From NCBI GenBank assembly GCA_018136815.1, contig CM030937.1, positions 4,276,226 to 4,340,225 of the forward strand: a DNA stretch of 64,000 bases, given 5' to 3'. Within the stretch, counting starts at the first letter, position 1, and each line of letters starts with the position of its first letter. Position numbers and translations under genes: made by a program. Source of the DNA: Isochrysis galbana (Eukaryota; Haptophyta; Isochrysidales; Isochrysidaceae). Of this stretch, positions 51,565-62,343 are shown piece after piece. The notes under the pieces were generated by a model. That model was not told where the DNA came from. It ran no database searches and saw only the letters and a program-made list of their open reading frames with translations.

Positions 51565-52142
51565 TAGGGCCTGACAAGAGTGGCTCGCTCGGACCCCCGA
51601 AGTTGCTCGCAAAAGTTGCTCGAAATAGGCCCCAAAAGGGGCAAAGTTGCTCGCGGAGTTGCTCGAAGTTGCTCGGAGTTGCTCGTTCATTGTTCATTGC
51701 GCCGCGATCGCCGCGCCGCGTGCTGCCGGGCGTCAGCGCGGCTAGAGGGAATACTGGGAACATTGGCAGGGAACAGGATAGCGGCGCGGCGGGCGTTAGA
51801 ACCCATGCACTTTTCATACATAAACGTGATGTTTATGTGAATAAGAAGAGGAAGAGGGGAGGGGGGCGTTGCGCAAGTAGGTGCTCTTCTATCGATCCAC
51901 CGATGTTTATGTGAATAAGAAGAGACAGAGGGGTCAAAGTTAAAGTTGCACGCTCGGCCTATCTATCGATCTAGGAGGGGTAGGTTGCTCCTCTAACGGG
52001 CCTATCTATGGGTAAGTTGCTAGGTAAGTTGCTCGAGTTGCTCAATGTTGCTTGTGGCCCTTAAAGTTGCTCAAAAGTTGCTCGCCCTCTCAATTACCCC
52101 AAAGTTGCTCGAAAAGTTGCCGGCAACTCTTGTCAGGCCCTA
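51565..52142. mobile_element. complete non-autonomous hAT element
   Basis: Perfect 17-bp terminal inverted repeats TAGGGCCTGACAAGAGT (51565-51581 and inverted at 52126-52142) are flanked by an exact 8-bp target duplication GGATACAT (51557-51564 and 52143-52150). TAGGG ends and 8-bp duplications are the hallmarks of hAT transposons. The 578-bp interior is non-coding and has AGTTGCTCG units clustered next to both ends (51600-51690 and 52012-52112). An autonomous source is not in the window; 12931-13722 is a decayed hAT transposase of unknown relation. Confidence 0.93.
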
Positions 52143-52150
52143 GGATACAT

Positions 52151-52500
52151 TGGCCCGCCTAGAATTGGCGGCGTGCTGAGTGGCCTTGAATGTGTAACAA
52201 GTGAGTATGAGATAGGGAAGCAGTACACAGTACATGTGCTCAACCTAATCATGAATAGGGTGCAGTCGTTATTACAAGACATTGTGGTGGTGGTGGCACA
52301 TGTGGGTGAGGGAGGGGGAGGGGAGTGCTATCGAGCGCGCATTGTCTTGTCATGAGATGCATCATTATACACAACCAAATGCTAGGCTTGCAGGCTTGGG
52401 GCCTCTGCACTGGCCCTTCTTGCTCGGAGGCAACCACAGGATGCAGGGACACGAACACGTATAATATGGAACAACTGAATATTGACTGGTGCCGCCATTG
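52151..52500. other. gene-free interval
   Basis: GTGGTGGTGGCACATGTG and G-rich sequence near 52284-52325. No gene. Confidence 0.4.
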
Positions 52501-52838
52501 TGACGAATTGTGATGGCCCATAGGGCCTGAGGGCAATGAGGAAGGGGCCATGCCGGCGGCAGGCGCGGCGGAGGAGACGAGTTCGGAGGTGCTGACGGGC
52601 TGAGGCCCGTCAGCAGAGGAAGGCGGGCAGGCGGGCTTGAGCGAGGGCGAGGACGGCGGCGAAAGCGGCATCGAGCGAGCGGCGAGAGGCGAGGGCGAGT
52701 GTGAGGAGGGCTGTGATGGCAGGGGCTGGCGAGGAGAGGCGAGGCTGTAGGGTATGAGTGTTACGAGAGCGAGAGCGACGAGAGCGAGAGCGACGACGGA
52801 TGACGACTGGCGACAGGACGACGGACAACCAACGACAC
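52501..52838 (-). repeat. 338-bp direct repeat, probable 3' LTR of a gypsy element
   Basis: Identical, as far as I can read, to 56561-56898. On the minus strand it starts TGTCGTTGG and ends AATTCGTCA, so TG..CA termini as in LTRs. It lies downstream of a minus-strand gypsy pol. No flanking target duplication was found, so the LTR call is probable, not proven. Confidence 0.75.
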
Positions 52839-53559
52839 CCAGGAAAACACCCCGACTCTCGCCCCACGACTTTCTCACATGACTCGACTGAAATCAAACC
52901 CAAACACTCCGATCAGACAACAACGGACGACGATCAAAGGGCGAGCTGTCGACGATCTTGTCTGGAACGGGAATCGCACCATAACGGAAACGAGGGGCAA
53001 TCCTGCCGCACAGGATTCCAAGAGACTTACCGAATAAGACGAGAGAAGTGCGATATGCTTAAGGGGGAGGTACGAAGAGATCGCAAATTAAACCTGATTG
53101 CCCCCAGAAGCAGATAAAGAACCGCAGGGGAGATAGCAAATTAAACCTATTCGCGAGGCGCCTGGGAGGAAGAAAGGTGGGGAAACTTCCCTTCTCTTTC
53201 GAGAGAAAGAGAGAGAGCGCTCCACAACCCACGATCCCATGCATCCAAGCGAAGCTTTTGACCGAGAACGAGAGAAAGCAGAGAATTATAACGATAAATG
53301 CCGAACGACGAAGAGAAGAGCGAAGCCTAACGAGTGCCGATTCGCGAATGCGACACCCCCCTGCTAGGATCGAGCGTCCCGCGAGGGAAAGAAGAGAACC
53401 TAACGGATAGCGGAGAGCTCCAAACAAGCCACGAGAAAGGCTGAAGAGCAATACCTAACGAGACCAGATGACGAGGAACGAATGAGAATGAAACAATAAA
53501 TTCGAATGGAAAGCCACGCGCCAAACGCGTCGAAACCAGACGGAAGACATGACGAGTGA

Positions 53560-53760
53560 CGTGAAGAGTGACGACCGAGAAGATACGAATCATCGAGAAT
53601 CGATAAGAACGCGGAACGACGAGGATCGAGAATCGAGAACGAGAAACGAAGGACGATAAGAACGCGGAACGACGAGAATCGAGAATCGAGAAACGAAGAA
53701 CGAACGACGAACGACGAACGATGAACTATAAGAATAGTGCGCGACGATCGAAGAGACAGG
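53560..53760. repeat. GAACGACGAGAATCGAGAATC short-period repeats
   Basis: GATAAGAACGCGGAACGACG and GAGAATCGAGAAACGAAG blocks repeat two to three times with CGAACGACGAACGACGAACG at the end. A second tandem (CGGCGACCGCGGGGGGAA, three units) is at about 54105-54165. Both lie between pol and the left LTR. Frames across them are artefacts. Confidence 0.75.
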
Positions 53761-54249
53761 AAGTACCACACCCGTCCGGACGATAAGGTGTAGAATCGGC
53801 GGCCGGCGCGGCAGACCGCAGGACTCAACGCTGCAACCCATCCCCTTCTCTCTTTTACGAGAGTTTTACCTGGATGTTTGGGCGGTGTGGCGGCACCCAA
53901 GTTACAACGCGGCGTCTCCTGTTCTTCGATATATGAGTAGTCGAACAGCCAACGGCGAAAGGCGGCGAGATATCACGACGGGCTCGGCACGTCACGCGCG
54001 AGCTAAACGACGAGGTACGGGGGTCTCCTGACAGAGCGCAGCGAAAGGGGAGGGAGATCCATCCTCCGTGGTCGAAAGGGGGGGCGAGCCATACCTCTCT
54101 TCCCGCGGGGGGAACTATTCGGCGGCCGCGGGGGGAAAATTCGGCGACCGCGGGGGGAACTGGAAAAGAATTCCCGTACGTTCCCGTACCCCGATCAAAC
54201 GTAAACGACGGCGTTAAGAGATATCGGAGGGGCGTGACAGTCGCGACTG

Positions 54250-56345
54250 TCAGAAGAACGCAGAGGGTGTATCGAGCAGAGAGACGAGGGTGCGATCCAA
54301 TGGCGACAGGCGTGCGAGAGCCTCGGAGCGACAGCGAACGAAGGTAGGCGAGGCAAGGGCAGCGTGCGCAAATGCGTGGGAGCCAAACCACGGGGAACCG
54401 CGCGACGATCCCGACGAGTACCACCACTGCCCGAGGACGAAGACCGCGTGCTGCGGCCGCATCATTGGACCTGCAGGGTTGGCAACAGACGGGCGGGCTG
54501 AGACAGGCAAATGGGAGACATGAGCAATGGGGCCACTGTACGAGGACGGTGCGAGACGAGGCGAGCGGCGCGGGGCCTGCTGATCCGAGCCGGTGGTCTC
54601 GGATCCCACGGGAGCTTCGATCGCGTGCGACGTCGGTGGAGTTGAGACGGTCTGAGATTGTGATTCTGCAGCCCGCTTTCTCATCTGAGGCTTACGAAGA
54701 GGCGGGAAGGGGTGAGCATCATCATAGGCGGTGACGAGCGACTCGCAGCGGCGAAGCAGTTCGGCTAGCGGCTCCCATGTGGCCGCAGCTTTCGCGTAAC
54801 CACGCCACTTGACGAGATACTGCCTGGAATCACCTCGACCCTTGCGGTCAAGGAGTGAATCCACCAGATACTCATCTCTTTGGACGGGGTCTTCATCTGT
54901 GAGGGTATAGTAGGGACGGAGGTTAGTCACATGCACCTCCTCGGAGAGGAGGCGATTTTCTTGGTCGCGTAGTCGGTAGCGGCCAGCGCCAAGCGCCTCA
55001 GCAATGCGGTATGGTCCGCTGTAGTGGTAGAGGAGCTTGTTGCGGTGTCCTGGAATCTTGCGAACCACCCTATCACCTGGAGTAAATTGGATAGGGGGAG
55101 AGTGAGTGCGTAGTGTGTCAGCGAGTGCGTCGGCTTGAGATTCTAAAGTTGCATCATAAGCTGCGGCCCACGCTGCCTTTAAACGACAATGCATTTTCCA
55201 AGCGTACGAGCGAATTTCCTGAGGTAACTCGGGAGGCGGGCCAGTGTCAGGTGGATCAGAAAGCTGTGCAGGCAGGCGAAGCTCACGGCCATAGAGCAAG
55301 GCAGCAGGCGACATGCGGGTAATGCGATTGGCTGAAGCGCGCATGCTCATTAGAAAGAACGGAAGATGATCGACCCAATGGCCGCCGCCTTCATCGGTAG
55401 CGCGAGCCATGTTGATCAAGGTCTGTTGTGCTCGTTCCACCAGGCCCACACTCTCGTGATGATGAGGTGTGCTAGGCCGCAAGTCGGTGCCGGTGCGCTC
55501 GAGGATGACCGAGGTAAGTTGACTAGCAAGGTTGCTGCCGGAGTCCGAGCGAAGTTGCCTTGGTACTCCGTGCCGAGAAACAACGTACGACATGAAGGCG
55601 TGAAGAGCGTCGGCACTCGAGGGGTCGCCGTTGTGAGGGACGCCTCGATCCAACGAGTGAGCGAGTCTACGAAGACGAGGAGCTTGTCGAAGCCTCGAGA
55701 GCCCTTGATGAAGTCGTGCGTGGGAGCCATCGAGACGACGTCGCAGAAGACGATGTCGAACGGATAGGCGCCGACCTGCGGTCCCTTTGGGTCTGCGAGG
55801 TGGCGGAAGGGAGGCTTAGCTAAAGTGCATTCATGGCATTGGCGAACGTGCTCACAGACGTCTGCAGGGTTCTTCGGGTCGAGGGCGAACGCGTCGATAT
55901 GCCGAGCCAGCAAGCAGCGTACGCGCTGCTTCTGGGACGGCGCCAATTGTTCATCGGGGTCGATGGTGATAGCGTTGAGGAGCGCGCGCTGTGCCTCGGT
56001 GAGCGAGGATTCGGGGTCGTCTCCATCACCGGCGGCTGTCGACCGCGCCTCGTGCAACTTGTACTCGATGTGAGCTGACGCCACCGGCGAGTACGCAGGA
56101 AGAGTTACAGGTCGTGGCGCCAAGTTCCAAACGGTGATCAACACCTCTCCTTCCGGAGTTGGAGTTTCGACGCTAGTGGCGACCATTGGAGGAGAATCGA
56201 GGCCATCACGAGGCGGTAGACGGTCGACGAGGATGGCGGAGTCGGGGTAGTTCTCAATGACCTCTAGAGGCAGGCGAACGGAGAACGTACCCCTCGATCG
56301 CGAGGGGATAGTGATAGGCTGCCTGGTGTACAGAGCGAACTCTTT
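54250..56345 (-). pseudogene. Ty3/gypsy pol with integrase and chromodomain; reverse transcriptase deleted
   Basis: From about 56345 the minus frame has the protease-to-RT linker (SLTEAQRALLNAITIDPDEQ, RHIDAFALDPKNPA) and then passes straight into the integrase zinc finger (HVRQCHECTLAKPPFRHLAD) and core (FDIVFCDVVSMAP, first Asp). RT and RNase H, normally some 450 residues here, are missing. A one-base frameshift near 55650 separates this from the rest: SRHGVPRQLRSDSGSNLAS (second Asp), HHHESVGLVERAQQTL (Glu), the GPYRIAEALGAGRYRL domain, and a chromodomain (DEYLVDSLLDRKGRG, QYLVKWRGYAKAAATWEP). The long Ser/Pro tail to the stop at 54250 is unusual. Confidence 0.9.
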
Positions 56346-56560
56346 CGACGTGGATCCGTTTGCGAAGAGCGTGGGGGGACCGCAGAGAGATCAGGAGGCG
56401 AGGAAAGGGAGGGCATCACCTCCCACTGCGAGGGTGGTGGTGGATGTCCGTCCGGAGAGGAGAAAGGGGGCAGGGCAGGCATGGTGCCCGACTCTGCAGA
56501 GGTGGGGGTGACCCCCATTGAGACGTCCAGCGCGGGACGCACCGAGTAGGATTCTACACC

Positions 56561-56898
56561 TGACGAATTGTGATGGCCCATAGGGCCTGAGGGCAATGAG
56601 GAAGGGGCCATGCCGGCGGCAGGCGCGGCGGAGGAGACGAGTTCGGAGGTGCTGACGGGCTGAGGCCCGTCAGCAGAGGAAGGCGGGCAGGCGGGCTTGA
56701 GCGAGGGCGAGGACGGCGGCGAAAGCGGCATCGAGCGAGCGGCGAGAGGCGAGGGCGAGTGTGAGGAGGGCTGTGATGGCAGGGGCTGGCGAGGAGAGGC
56801 GAGGCTGTAGGGTATGAGTGTTACGAGAGCGAGAGCGACGAGAGCGAGAGCGACGACGGATGACGACTGGCGACAGGACGACGGACAACCAACGACAC
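56561..56898 (-). repeat. 338-bp direct repeat, probable 5' LTR of the gypsy element
   Basis: Partner of 52501-52838. The sequence inside it (GGTGTAGAATCC on the minus strand) is the expected place of a tRNA primer site, but no tRNA could be matched. Confidence 0.75.
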
Positions 56899-57629
56899 GT
56901 GGACCGGTTGCTTGCCGCACTCGCTGCGCGCGACCGACCGGCCGACGCTCACGTTGCGCGCTGCGCGTGCGTCGCCTGCGCGTTCCACCTGCGCGGGGCC
57001 GCGCGTGTCCCGATAGGCATTTTGTCATTTGACCGCACATTCCCTCGCGCGCGCTGCCGCTCTGCCCGCTAAAGCAAGCAGCAGAACCAGCAACCAGCAA
57101 CCGCAACAGTGGCGAGTGGAAGTGCGTCAACACCGTGTCAACACTTGTTGTGCCCTGCGTCAACACTTGTAAGAGGCCAGATGGGTTAACACCTTGCCCA
57201 AGCTACTGTAATGGGCCCTCAAGGGCGTGTCAACGTGAACCCATACGCCCTGAGCGCGGGCACCAGGTTGCGAATCTGGTGTTGTTGATGGGGTTGATGG
57301 GGAGACTCATCAAAACGAGGTTTGAGATCAGCACATGAACCCAACAAATTTGGCCAGAATGCACAAGCAATTGGTAGTTGAAGCAAAAGATACGAAGTAC
57401 GGCGAGGATAGCGAGTCTCGGTCTCGATCCACCATCCTTCAGACGTGAGCGCGTCGTTCGGACTGAGATACTCATACCGGTATGCCGCGGGCACTGCATC
57501 GAAATCACGGGCGAAGAAGTAATACCAGTACCACTGGGAATCTTGCAATTGCTCACCGTCAACCAAATAATGTTTGTGGGTGATGATGAGCTTCAGTTGT
57601 GGCGAAAATTCGACGCGCCAACCGCGCGT
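56899..57629. other. intergenic interval with a doubtful minus-strand frame
   Basis: GTGTCAACAC and GCGTCAACACTTG motifs repeat at 57120-57235. A minus frame (57219-57845) reads LKLIITHKHYLVDGEQLQDS and WYWYYFFARDFDAVPAAYRY, which looks like protein but matches no family I know and starts inside a repeat. Not called as a gene. Confidence 0.35.
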
Positions 57630-57878
57630 CGGCGGGGAAAGTGCTTGTTGGCCCCATTCCGAAGCGTGGGACTCAACATCCGCTCCCTTGAGCGGGTTCG
57701 GGGATTCGAACGACTCACTTGATTTGAAAAGTTGTTCGGCTTCTGTGTTTGGTCCAACCTTGTGTTGGGTGAAGAGATCCGGGGAACGCGCGCTCAGTCG
57801 CGCGTAGAGGAGAGACGAACTGCTCTCGGCGGGGGTATGTACCATGTTCCATGTTTAGCCCAACTCATTTTGGGCCCA
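57630..57878 (-). repeat. dispersed repeat shared with 27297-27552
   Basis: Inverse copy: CCCGCCGAGAGCAGTTCGTC, CACCCAACACAAGGTTGGAC, GTCGTTCGAATCCCCGAACC. Confidence 0.75.
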
Positions 57879-58032
57879 GTGGCTGTGAGTAGAACAATGT
57901 AGATCAGAGTAACCATTGAGTGCTAGCTACCGCGACAAGCCAATGACGGTTCAAAGACGACGACACGACGACGACGTCACCCCTCAGAAAACAAAAGCCT
58001 CTACAAAACAACTCAGGTTAAACAATAAACCT

Positions 58033-58048
58033 CTGTTTGACCGCCCTA
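58033..58048 (-). repeat. TAGGGCGGTCAAACAG terminus
   Basis: Exact inverse of the 16-bp terminus at 30958 and 33667, 62 bp upstream of the next gene's start codon. Confidence 0.6.
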
Positions 58049-58110
58049 ATACTCTAATTGTGAGCCATTTCCGTGGCACCGCCCCCAGCGGTAGACCGGC
58101 CCGAACAACA

Positions 58111-59115
58111 ATGGCTACTTTCTTCTCCAAGCCTGCGCTCCTCCGCCATTGGGAGAGACTAGTGACGTGCGGCGTTGCCGAATGGCGAGGAGTATGGACG
58201 CGGTATCAAATGGTTGACAACCATTTGCTGGCAGCGCCGTCCTTCTCCGCCCTCTGTGCATTGAAGACAGGTGGCCAAGAGGCCGGGCGAAACAGCCTTC
58301 CAGTCATCGAACAAACCAACACGTACTTCGAGCCTGGATGTGACGCTGCCCCTCGTGTCGTCCCCATGCCCGTTCAATCCATCGATTCATTCATTGCTCT
58401 TCCATCTGAGCAGAATACGTTGATCGTCCTGCCAGATGACAATGCTCTGATTTGGTCAACGTTGGACTTCGCAGCGCTGCCCCAATCTCAAGCTTCTGAT
58501 CGCGATGGCCGGCCACGCGTCGCCGCTGTCGAGCTAGTATGTCGGTTTCGTTCCAATCGCGCTCGAATCGTCGTTTTATATCAATGCAACTCAAGTAGTG
58601 CAGCGGAGACCGTGTGGAATCTGGTGAAATTTACCTCTATCAGAGACTCTTGTTTGGCGGGCCCACAGGATGTGCCCAGAACACCAGGAACCGACATCCC
58701 ACATTTCATGCGAACTCAGCCCGCGTTGTCCGATGGCTGGATATGGGAGGTGAAGAAGGTATCAATTGCGGGGGACGGGCATGCGCCACGATCTGCTCCT
58801 TCAGGAAGCATTCAGTGGGACTTCGAACTTTCAGAGAGCAAGAGTTCAGGATCTCTTGATGGCCCACTGGTAGACCATCTCAGCACATCCACCGCGCGCT
58901 CTGACGTGTCAGAACCCGACATTCTAGTTCACGCGCCGACTGAACTGAGATTTGGCGATCTTGATGGCCGTCAAGAAGAAGCCAACATCTCACTTACCTG
59001 GTCCCCTGAAAAGGACGTTTGTCTTCGCGTTGCCGTTCATATAAGCGCAAATGGACAGCTGAAGTATGCAAGCAGTTTGTACTGGCGCCATTTGCATTGG
59101 AAAGCAGCTACATGA
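58111..59115 (+). CDS. DUF3598-like protein
   Basis: 334 aa, single exon from the ATG at 58111; the frame is open upstream, but that part includes a repeat terminus and lacks a better ATG context. The N-terminal block FFSKPALLRHWERLVTCGVA, EWRGVWTRYQMVDNHLLAAP and SLPVIEQTNTYFEPG resembles the lipocalin-like DUF3598 family of cyanobacteria and plastid-bearing eukaryotes (W-x-NLL...W-x-G-x-[FW]-T-R...L....S). The middle has beta-strand-like repeats with Trp and Tyr, the C-terminus ends KYASSLYWRHLHW. No plastid presequence is evident from this start. The family function is unknown. The call rests on pattern recall and could be wrong. Confidence 0.55.
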   Translation: MATFFSKPALLRHWERLVTCGVAEWRGVWTRYQMVDNHLLAAPSFSALCALKTGGQEAGRNSLPVIEQTNTYFEPGCDAAPRVVPMPVQSIDSFIALPSEQNTLIVLPDDNALIWSTLDFAALPQSQASDRDGRPRVAAVELVCRFRSNRARIVVLYQCNSSSAAETVWNLVKFTSIRDSCLAGPQDVPRTPGTDIPHFMRTQPALSDGWIWEVKKVSIAGDGHAPRSAPSGSIQWDFELSESKSSGSLDGPLVDHLSTSTARSDVSEPDILVHAPTELRFGDLDGRQEEANISLTWSPEKDVCLRVAVHISANGQLKYASSLYWRHLHWKAAT

Positions 59116-59366
59116 GCAATTATTAGCTTTAGACTCCACTATTTTGGTTGTATGTATGCGAAATCAAACATTCCATCCATCGTTGAAATCAATCGCGAGG
59201 GAGGGAGCACTATCGTAGCCTAGCTATGGCATATGGATGTGGCACATCATGTGCATATGGCACCACTCCACGCATCCCGCCACCCGCCATGAAAACAGCG
59301 TGGAAGATCTCATTGCCTATGGGAGAATGTACACACCTACGTCATTCATAACATCTACAAGGAGAT
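59116..59366. other. 3' flank
   Basis: ATATGGCA repeats (59226-59262). No gene. Confidence 0.4.
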
Positions 59367-60024
59367 AGACTCAACCTACTTTTATAAGTGGGGGACAATG
59401 GGGGCCTCGCGCCCCGCGCCCCCCTCACACCATCGCGGACACCCCCCGGGGTGGGACCGTACAATCAACCCCAGCCCCTGCCCTTTGGCAGGGGCAGGGC
59501 ACTCATCAACCTGGCCCAGACCCTTCGGGGGCGCGGCCCGCGAGCTGCACTCCCACGCCCGCGCTGGGCCTGCCCTCGAGCTGACTCCCCCTCTGTCCCT
59601 GGTCGCCAGGCATACAGGAGACTTTGGGCGGCTCCCATGGCCAGCGAGGCGAGCGTGTGAGAGGCAGGGGGGGCCAGGGGCTGAGCCCCAGCCTCCACTG
59701 CCCCCTGAGCTGCCCTTGCTGGCCCCCTGGGAGCCCCCAAAGGGCCCCTGAGAGCAGGCCAGGGCGCGCCGCATGGCGACGCGCCGCAGGGACGACGAAG
59801 GGAGAGAGTGGAGAGAGGGAGAGGGGGGGGGTTTGCACCCCCCCCCGATGGAATGCAGTGAGAAATGGGTCCCGTTTGCGTTAGCAAACGGGTGAGGGGC
59901 GGCTGGCGACAGGAGGGAGAAGAGAAGGGAGTGGCTCAATGGCGAGGAGAGTACCCTAGGAGTGGCACAGGTTACTCGAGTCGCGGCCACTTATTTCTCG
60001 AGAATCGCTCACGGCGCACGGCGC
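59367..60024 (-). mobile_element. GC-rich hairpin-ended element (second subfamily)
   Basis: Inverse copy of 13786-14424. The hairpin end ACCTACTT-TTAT-AAGTGGGG is at 59374-59393, then CAATGG and a GGGGGCCTCGCGCCCC hairpin. The internal palindrome CCCGTTTGC-GTTA-GCAAACGGG is at 59871-59892. Homology ends near CGCTCACGGCGC (about 60024). No target duplication found. Confidence 0.75.
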
Positions 60025-60182
60025 AACGAGCCTCAGCCGGAGATCATAAACCCCAGCCGGAGACCATAAACAGCTACATTGTCATTGCCAAAGTTGCATT
60101 TGTCAATGCGATTGTTAATTGTCTAGGAACAAGTAATGGCACACACGCCACACTCACTCTCATAAACATAGGGGATAGGCTA

Positions 60183-61500
60183 CTACAGCTGCTTGGCGCC
60201 CCACAGTTTGGCCACCGCCGCCTCCTCTGTCTTCCGCCTGCGGCTTCGCACCTGCGCTCGCATCTCATCCGCCTCCGCTTCTTCTTCAGCCAAGGCGGCA
60301 TGGCTCGACTCGTATGTGACGCGGAGCCGCGCCATCTTGCGCGCTCGCATCACCTCCGCGGAATCAGGCGAAGAGGGAGGAAGGGCCACGCCACACGGGG
60401 GGCTAAGAAGAACCGAAGAAGGGCCGCTGCTGCTTCCTGAACCCCGCTTGGCGTAATCGCGTGCATGGTGCTGTGGTGACTCTAGAAACTGGTGGCCGGG
60501 CAATGACAGGCATGCAACGCCATCGTACCTGTGGTTTATGGCGCCATGCCAACGCCCACCGCCGCGACAATCTTCGTATTGCCGGTCGCGATATCGCTCA
60601 TCGCGATATCGCTCATCGTGGTATCGCTCATCGCGATATTGCCCATCACGATACTGCCCGTCGCGATACTGCCCGTCGCGATAGCGCCCATCGACATACG
60701 ACGTGTCACCGTACGGCCCACCGACGCGGTCGTGCGAGCTGTCGTTCCAGCCACCAGCATCTCGCCAACCTCTGCGCCCAAAGTCGCTGGCGCCGAAGTT
60801 GGCTCGCCAATCACCACCGTCGTTGTACCCTTGCAACCCACCTTGGCCACGCCCATCGTCGCTGCCCACGTCAAAAAATGAACCTCTGTGGCGCCCGCCG
60901 ACGCTGGCATGCACGTCGCCATCGATAGGCATGCTGAAGTGGCGCCCGCCGCCATCCCCCTCTTTAACCCGATCTGGTTGCTCGCCTAGGCCTAGGCTCC
61001 GCGTGCCATGCTTGTGTATGTCATCATTGTGGCGCTGGTAGCGCCGCTCGTCGCCATGGCCAGTTGGATGCTCGTAAAGTTGCACCTTACCGTTGTTGTG
61101 GCGGGACTGGCGCCCAAGGCCGTTATCGCTGCGCCCACCACCATGGCCGTCGCCTTGCCTGCCGTGGCTATGCTCTGGCCAAAGGCAGTCCCTCAAGTCA
61201 CCAACCTTACCTCGCTGGCCATCATCGATGTTGTACCCGGGGCTGTGGCGAAGCCTATCGCCACCCCTCACCCCACTGCTGTGACTGAGCCCACCGTAGG
61301 GCGCACCACCACCGCCACAGCCGGCCCCACCACCACTGCTGCCGCCACCACTGCTGCCGCCCCTGCGGCTGCCGCCCCCGCCGCCGATGTCGACGCTGCC
61401 ACCACCAAGACTGGAGCCCCAGCGCCTTCCCCCAGCGCCTTCCCCCAGCGCCCTCCCCCAGCGCCCTCCCCCAGCGCCTTCCCGTAGCGCCATCCCCCAG
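60183..61500 (-). CDS. Gly/Arg-rich low-complexity protein, 5' end disturbed
   Basis: The minus frame (open from 61586, stop at 60183) has a Gly-rich N-terminal half (GGGSSGGGSSGGGAGCGGGG), then GYNDGGDWRANFGASDFGRR, seven or so YRDGQ/YRDER units (RYRDGQYRDGQYRDGQYRDE), and a charged helical end: MARLRVTYESSHAALAEEEA, DEMRAQVRSRRRKTEEAAV. This resembles disordered RNA-binding proteins in composition only. The start is unknown: the first about 30 codons are a minisatellite (CAGCGCCTTCCCC units, 61420-61575) and a LINE is inserted directly upstream, so the true 5' end may be lost. Could be non-coding. Confidence 0.45.
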
Positions 61501-61576
61501 CGCCTTCCCCCAGCGCCTTCCCCCAGCGCCTTCCCCCAGCGCCTTCCCCCAGCCAGCGCCTTCCCCCAGCGCCTTC

Positions 61577-62343
61577 CCATCACCAACTACACGCCTAGCC
61601 CCGGAAGGTCGCACGCACAACAAATCAAAGATAGACTTTTCGCGTACCCTGGCGCGAACACCCCCGACAGCCTAAAGACGCTATATATACTAGCGTGGAA
61701 GTATATACTCAGAGACTTCTACAGAGTCGAATTCGAGTCGTACGAGTATCATTACATACCAGTCCTAGAAGCCACACTGGTGAGGTTTACCACCTTGGTG
61801 AGAGGTCTCGCTATACCGGGCTCTCACAGCCACATGCGCACCCGCAAGGCCGCCCAAGGAAGGAAACCAAAACTCAAAAAACCGACTGAACACAGCGCCC
61901 CCGCGTTTATTGTGAATGAGAAAGGTAGACTACAATTGGGCGAGAGCTTCAGCCTCGTGGCACAGGCGCTTGACCTTGCCGAGAGGCTCGCCTAAAGCAG
62001 CGAAACATTCCTATACAATCGGAGACAAGGACACGGGATGACAGCAGCCATGGCACGAGCAAAAACACGACGTAGATAACGACGCAGACCGAAACACATC
62101 TAGGATATGCATGCCACTCAGCGGCGTAGGAGGAAGGCGTGCACGCACCGCTGAGGCTGAGGGCAGGCGCACTCCGCCCAACCCGTGAACCCCGCAGGAC
62201 CCGGGCCCCTAAGTAGAGCACGAGGGGAGTTGCCGCAAGGCGGGAAGTGAGGGAGAGAGAGGAGAGAGGAAGGGGTATGGGCGTGGCTACGGATATGCGA
62301 CCCAGTGCCACGTGCGAGGCGAGAATATTAAAAGGTTTTTTTT
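61577..62343 (+). pseudogene. 5'-truncated LINE: C-terminal end of the polyprotein and 3' UTR
   Basis: The frame runs ITNYTPSPGR, QIKDRLFAYPGANTPDSLKT, LYILAWKYILRDFY, SHMRTRKAAQGRKPKLKKP, and stops at 61993-61995 without a frameshift. The 3' UTR (61996-62343) carries GCCCCTAAGTAGAGCACGAG and ends GGCGAGAATATTAAAAGG plus a T-run, so this end differs from the hairpin end at 42822. Truncation at the 5' side is typical of LINE insertion. Confidence 0.85.

Noticed and set aside
52960-53050. tRNA gene on the minus strand (GGTGCGATTCCC, AATCCT..AGGATT stem)
   Set aside because: No acceptable D-arm or full acceptor stem could be drawn; left as unexplained sequence inside the gypsy element.
53400-54427. 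Several 140-190 codon minus-strand frames
   Set aside because: They run through the GAGAATCGAGAA short-period repeats and show no domain.
57219-57845. 208-codon minus-strand frame as a gene
   Set aside because: It starts inside a dispersed repeat and matches no family; the middle part looks protein-like, but support is too weak.
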